Source of the DNA: Acidobacteriota bacterium
GTDB taxonomy: Bacteria; Acidobacteriota; Terriglobia; Terriglobales; Acidobacteriaceae
Direction: 5' to 3'
Length of the DNA: 19,655 nucleotides
Assembly (NCBI GenBank): GCA_021801945.1
Contig: JAKABE010000020.1
Coordinates: 1-19,655 of the forward strand
Below the pieces are notes generated by a model. It saw only the letters and a list, made by a program, of their open reading frames with translations. It was not told the origin of the DNA and searched no databases. Position 1 is the first letter of the stretch; every line of letters starts with the position of its first letter. Both the position numbers and the translations under genes were made by a program. Of this stretch, positions 16,231 through 19,655 are shown in pieces.

Positions 16231-17646
16231 TTACTCCTTGGCTGCGGGTTGCGCTGCGCCAACAAAGGTGGTGATGCTGGAACCCCGGAGCTGAAGGATG
16301 AGGGTGTTGCCGGAGACCGGCAGAGATTCCAACTTTGCGAGGTTCTCCATGGCCGAGGTGCGGTAGACATCCAGCGAGGAGGCGGTGGCGCCGCCGAGAT
16401 TCAGGCGAACGGTTTCTGGCCTGAAGCCGCCGTTGATGGCGACCAGGACTAACTGGTTGGTGCTTGGGTTCTTGTAAGCGGAGAGATAGACGCCGGGGCC
16501 GAGCTGCGGAGGAGGCTCGACGAAGATGCGCACGAAGCCGGGGCGGACGAAGCGGCTATAGTTGCCAATGGTGTAGAGGCGCTTGGGCGCGAGGCAGGTG
16601 TGATTTTTGGGATCGAGATAGATCAAGGAGCCGCGGTTGTTGTAGATGCTGAGCGCCCACCAATAGAGCCACCCGGTCACGCCGTTTTCGACGACATGAG
16701 TGTGCAGGAGCCGGGCCCAGTAGAGGCCATCGTAGATATCGGGGAACGAGCCGCCGGCGCTGACTTCGGTCATCCAGATGGTCTTACGCAGCCGGGATGC
16801 CATGGGCAGCACTCCGCTGCGCGAGGAGATGGCCGGGAAGGGATTGCCGTCGGGGGCATTTTTGTAGGCATGGGTGGCGACGATGTCGACGCTGGGGGCG
16901 GTTTCAGGATCCATGAGAGAAGGCACGGCGGGGGCCTCGCTCCAGGAAGAGTTTTCTCCCAGGATGAGCTTGGCCTTGACGCCCTGTTTGGCGAAGGTTG
17001 GAGCGATGTGATTTTTAACCAAGAGGCGCAGCTCCTCACCGCTCCAGTAGCAGGAAGAATAGAAGACGGTGACGTCCGGCTCATTGGTGGGGGAAACGGC
17101 GTAGATGTCGATGCCGTGGTGGTCGCGGTAACCGCGCACGTAGGCGGCGAGGTACTCGGCGAAAGCCTGACGCTTGTTGGCAAGGAGGCCGCCATGAATG
17201 ACGCTGTTGTTGGTCTTCATCCAGGCGGGCGGGCTCCAGACGGTGCTCATATAGCGGGTGCAGCCGCGCTCGGCCGCCTGTTGCATGAACCAGATCTGGT
17301 CGTCACCGGCCCAGTTCCACTTGCCTTGGGACGGCTCGATGGAAGGCGTGGGCCCGTTCTGCGGGGTGCCCCAAGTGCCGCCGCCGCCGATGATGTTGCG
17401 CACGATGGAAAGGCCGGCGCCCTTGGATTGAGAAAAGAGCAGATCGAGGACCTCGCCGCGCACAGGCTCGGGAGCCTTGTGGAGGTTGCCGCCCATGTGG
17501 AATGCGCCTGAGGCACCGAAGCCATCCATCACGGCGATTTCCCGGTTCCAATAGACGGTTCCGGTTGTTTCCCACTGCGCGTTCAGAGTGTGGGCCAGGG
17601 GAACAGCAGCAGCCAGTTTCATGAATTCACGTCGCGATGGTTTCAT
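16231..17646 (-). CDS. Glycoside hydrolase family 30, Tat-exported
   Basis: Retaining glycosidase of GH30 (clan A barrel with a side beta-domain), 471 residues from the ATG at 17646. The N-terminus carries a twin-arginine signal, SRREFMK at 4-10, followed by a hydrophobic stretch, so the folded enzyme is probably exported by Tat. Barrel motifs: DGFGASGA near 41-48, WSPPAWMK near 137-144, acid/base Glu189 in SPTNEPD and nucleophile Glu294 in WMTEVSAG. The C-terminal beta-domain ends in SITTFVG. GH30 members cut glucuronoxylan, beta-1,6-glucan, beta-1,6-galactan or glucosylceramide; the subfamily cannot be fixed by eye. AGGAGA at 17651-17656 supports this ATG over an upstream one at 17682. It is first in a two-gene unit with the esterase. 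Confidence 0.9.
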   Translation of the reverse strand: MKPSRREFMKLAAAVPLAHTLNAQWETTGTVYWNREIAVMDGFGASGAFHMGGNLHKAPEPVRGEVLDLLFSQSKGAGLSIVRNIIGGGGTWGTPQNGPTPSIEPSQGKWNWAGDDQIWFMQQAAERGCTRYMSTVWSPPAWMKTNNSVIHGGLLANKRQAFAEYLAAYVRGYRDHHGIDIYAVSPTNEPDVTVFYSSCYWSGEELRLLVKNHIAPTFAKQGVKAKLILGENSSWSEAPAVPSLMDPETAPSVDIVATHAYKNAPDGNPFPAISSRSGVLPMASRLRKTIWMTEVSAGGSFPDIYDGLYWARLLHTHVVENGVTGWLYWWALSIYNNRGSLIYLDPKNHTCLAPKRLYTIGNYSRFVRPGFVRIFVEPPPQLGPGVYLSAYKNPSTNQLVLVAINGGFRPETVRLNLGGATASSLDVYRTSAMENLAKLESLPVSGNTLILQLRGSSITTFVGAAQPAAKE

Positions 17647-17682
17647 CTCGTCTCCTAAAGATTGAATCGACCGCTTAGGCAA

Positions 17683-18015
17683 GAAAGGGCCGCACGGTGA
17701 AATCGTTCAGCCTGGTCTTGCCTGTTCTTTCTCTGGACGCCGCAATTGTACACTTCAGGGCCGGCGTCGCGGCGGTAGCAATCGACGAGATCGGCCGCCA
17801 GAGGGCCATCGCCGTGGGAGCGTCGGCCGGCTATCCGGCTTTCTTCAATGGGGGCAAAGGACATTTCCCGAAAGGCGCTCTGTTGTTTGCTAATCTGTCA
17901 AAGAGGAATGGGACGCCTTGTGAGGGCACCGAGCGGCGTCTTGCCATTAGCCATGGGGAGAGGCATGATACCTGCTCGACGCCACGCGCTATCTTCGCGA
18001 GAGGAAGCCGCATAG
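17683..18015. promoter_or_regulatory. Divergent intergenic region between GH30 and MFS genes
   Basis: About 370 nt separate the two divergent starts. It should hold control sites for both sides. On the plus strand a TTGCCA box (17941-17946), a 17-nt spacer and CATGAT (17964-17969) form a candidate promoter about 40 nt before the transporter ATG. TACAAT on the minus strand near 17745-17750 could be a -10 box for the GH30 gene but has no matching -35. A plus-strand open frame across this gap overlaps the transporter gene and resembles nothing known. Confidence 0.35.
17941..17969 (+). promoter_or_regulatory. Candidate promoter of the MFS transporter gene
   Basis: TTGCCA at 17941-17946 (five of six consensus bases), a 17-nt spacer and CATGAT at 17964-17969 (four of six). 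The start would be near 17976, leaving a leader of about 40 nt. Confidence 0.35.
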
Positions 18016-19311
18016 ATGCGCCCCAGCGATGGAATCGGAAGGCTGCGCTGGCATATCGTGGTGTTGACAACCGCGGCGATCGCCGTCAGCTACTTTGACC
18101 GGCAAACACTTCCCGTAGCGGTTCACGCGATCCAACGCGACATTCCGATTTCAAACACGCAGTTCTCTCACCTGCAGGCTGCTTTTCTTGCGGCTTACGC
18201 CTTGATGTACGTCGCCGGCGGCAAGCTAGTCGACATCATGGGAACGCGCAAGGGATTTTTGCTCATTATGCTCTGGTGGTCACTTGCCTGTGCCAGTCAA
18301 GGCCTGGCCACCAGCGTAGGCGCGTTTGCCGTGAGTCTCTTTGCGCTTGGCATAGGCGAGGGCGGAGGGTTTCCAGCGGCGACAAAAGCTCTAGCGGAAT
18401 GGTGTGCGCCCGACCAAATCGCGACCGCAATGGGCGTTGTGAATGGCGGCACCGCAGTGGGCGCGGTGGCAGCGCCGCCGCTGATTGCTTTGACGTTAGC
18501 GTTCTTTAGCTGGCGCTGGATCTTCTTTTTCGCGGGACTGATCGGTATCTTATGGACGGCCTGGTGGATGATTGAATACTATCCTCCGGCGTCGCATCCG
18601 CGCCTAAGCGCCGATCAGCGGCTCCAGATCTGCCGCGTGGTGGATGTGCGGGCAGACAAAAAGCCAGTGATCTCATGGATCAAGTTATTCCGGTATTCCC
18701 AGGTGCGAGGACTGGTCACGGCCAAATTCCTGAGCGACGCGGCCTGGTTCTTTTATATTTTCTGGCTGCCTAAGTACCTTTATGACGTACACCACTTCGA
18801 CACCAAACAGGTGGGTTACTTCGCGTGGATTCCTTACGCCGCGGCGGGCGTGGGAAGCGTGCTCGGGGGATGGTTTTCAAGCCATCTTATGCGCAGAGGC
18901 CACACACTGAATCTCTCGCGAAAGGTGGCTTTGGGTGTGAGCGCGGGCGTGATGCCGCTCATCGTTCTTGTGACGCACTCCCCGATGGAGTTCGTCATAA
19001 TACTGTTCAGTATTGCCTTTGCCGGACAGCAGTCGTGGTCGACTCTCGTGATGACCTTGCCAGCAGATATCTTTCCTACAAGCGATGTGGGATCAGTAGC
19101 CGGTCTGGTGGGATGTGGAGGCGCCAGTGGAGGAATTGTGTTCGGGCTGGTGGTAGGCTTCATGCTCGACCACGGGTTCGGCTATGGCGCGGTCTTTGCC
19201 TGCGTAAGCACTTTTCATGTCATCGCGTTCTGCATCATTTTAATGACAGTTCGCAATCTTCAACCTATCAGCGTTGTGCAAAAAGATAGACTAACTGCTT
19301 CCGCAACATGA
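18016..19311 (+). CDS. MFS transporter, anion:cation symporter (hexuronate/aldonate type)
   Basis: Twelve-helix inner-membrane proton symporter of 431 residues, most like the ACS group (ExuT, galactonate and glucarate transporters). Seen: SYFDRQTLPVA in helix 1, the MFS signature loop between helices 2 and 3 (GGKLVDIMGTRKG, near 68-80), GIGEGGGFPAATKALAEW in helix 4, a central cytoplasmic loop (about 195-225) and a second half beginning TAKFLSDAAWFF. The YFDR and GEGGGFPA motifs are typical of carboxylate-sugar transporters. AGAGGA sits about 11 nt before the ATG at 18016. It is divergent from the GH30/esterase pair and leads to an enolase-superfamily gene, which together suggest uptake and dehydration of an acidic sugar. 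Confidence 0.9.
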   Translation: MRPSDGIGRLRWHIVVLTTAAIAVSYFDRQTLPVAVHAIQRDIPISNTQFSHLQAAFLAAYALMYVAGGKLVDIMGTRKGFLLIMLWWSLACASQGLATSVGAFAVSLFALGIGEGGGFPAATKALAEWCAPDQIATAMGVVNGGTAVGAVAAPPLIALTLAFFSWRWIFFFAGLIGILWTAWWMIEYYPPASHPRLSADQRLQICRVVDVRADKKPVISWIKLFRYSQVRGLVTAKFLSDAAWFFYIFWLPKYLYDVHHFDTKQVGYFAWIPYAAAGVGSVLGGWFSSHLMRRGHTLNLSRKVALGVSAGVMPLIVLVTHSPMEFVIILFSIAFAGQQSWSTLVMTLPADIFPTSDVGSVAGLVGCGGASGGIVFGLVVGFMLDHGFGYGAVFACVSTFHVIAFCIILMTVRNLQPISVVQKDRLTASAT

Positions 19312-19367
19312 CGAAGAGTGACGTCCAACTCGATGAATGAGCGAATTACAAGCCATCGAAGCTGTTG

Positions 19368-19556
19368 ATGGCGCAAGTCAGTCAATTCCGGCTATGCAGC
19401 AGTTATTGGATTGCCGCGTTGCAGTACAGCCTGACGATCGATTTCAGGGAAGCTATTCTTTTTAACCTCGCCGCCTACCAGGCGGCCACCCTCGAAGGCA
19501 GGGAGATTCGACGGTCAACGAGGATCGATCTAGATCATCTGGAGTACAGGACATGA
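19368..19556 (+). pseudogene. Small ORF, possible 3' remnant of an oxidoreductase gene
   Basis: A 62-codon frame from ATG 19368 (TTG 19365 also possible) ends with TGA overlapping the next start by four bases (ATGA at 19553-19556). That overlap is typical of translationally coupled genes and suggests the 3' end is genuine. The C-terminal part (FREAILFNLAAYQAATLEG, then REIRRSTRIDL) vaguely resembles the C-terminal helix of Gfo/Idh/MocA-type dehydrogenases, while the first 20 residues resemble nothing and there is no ribosome site. It could be the tail of a deleted gene or a small real gene; I am not sure of either. Confidence 0.3.
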
Positions 19557-19655
19557 GAATCACCGATATTCGCACGCGGGTTGTTCAGTGGGAAGGCAAT
19601 ACAGTTCCCCTGCCTCCGCACTTTTGCACGAACCCCATGGACCTGGTTGCATTTC
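19553..19655 (+). CDS. Mandelate racemase/muconate lactonizing enzyme family protein (5' part only)
   Basis: The first 34 codons are visible; the rest is beyond the right edge. The start MRITDIRTRVVQWEG followed by PLPPHFCTNPMDL resembles the N-terminal capping domain of enolase-superfamily sugar-acid dehydratases. The catalytic barrel lies outside, so the substrate cannot be given. GGAG at 19541-19544 with an 8-nt spacer supports the ATG at 19553. Its position after an acidic-sugar transporter agrees with a sugar-acid dehydratase. Confidence 0.6.
   Translation, partial: MRITDIRTRVVQWEGNTVPLPPHFCTNPMDLVAF

Noticed and set aside
17697..18098. Plus-strand open frame of about 133 codons between the GH30 and MFS genes
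   Set aside because: It overlaps the transporter start in another frame, resembles no protein, has no good ribosome site and covers the candidate promoter.

Overview
The window looks like chromosomal DNA of a GC-rich, Gram-negative-type heterotroph, most likely an acidobacterium (Acidobacteriota, Terriglobia-like). The taxon is an inference from protein flavour, gene mixture and the secreted-enzyme content; no 16S rRNA gene is present to prove it. No tRNA, rRNA, CRISPR array, prophage or intact transposon was seen.

Layout. Positions 1-2951 (minus strand) hold the str operon in the order rpsL, rpsG, fusA, with fusA cut by the left edge. A candidate promoter at 3390-3419 would give it an unusually long leader of about 430 nt. 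Positions 3449-4027 encode a small lipoprotein (minus). Positions 4182-5823 (minus) hold rsmD followed by an exported nucleoside hydrolase. Positions 5925-8029 (plus) hold a site-2-protease-like membrane protein with a CBS pair, then rsmI. A P-loop kinase gene lies at 8119-8865 (minus). The glycolytic pair gap-pgk is at 9155-11495 (plus), followed by an IS1595-type transposase scar and a divergent aroE-like gene (11956-12837). rimO runs back toward aroE (12872-14407, minus). From 14663 to the right edge is a carbohydrate locus: a GH30 glycosidase and a type-B carboxylesterase on the minus strand, divergent from an anion/hexuronate-type MFS transporter, a small remnant-like ORF and the start of an enolase-superfamily (mandelate racemase type) gene.

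How the genes work together. Much of the left and centre concerns the ribosome: S12, S7 and EF-G, two 16S rRNA methyltransferases (RsmD, RsmI), and RimO, which modifies the aspartate of S12 that is itself encoded here. The right part fits secretion of a polysaccharide-degrading glycosidase and esterase, uptake of an acidic sugar, and its dehydration.

Most interesting structure. Three spacers inside highly expressed operons (fusA-rpsG, rpsG-rpsL, gap-pgk) carry degenerate arrays with a strict 7-bp period and a YAGY core. The gap-pgk array is arranged as an inverted repeat that can fold into a long hairpin. Other points of note: both zinc-binding histidines of the site-2-protease homologue are replaced by arginine; a 13-C and a 12-G homopolymer lie in gene-control regions; the AroE homologue has lost the usual substrate-binding serines; and RimO has an enlarged linker.
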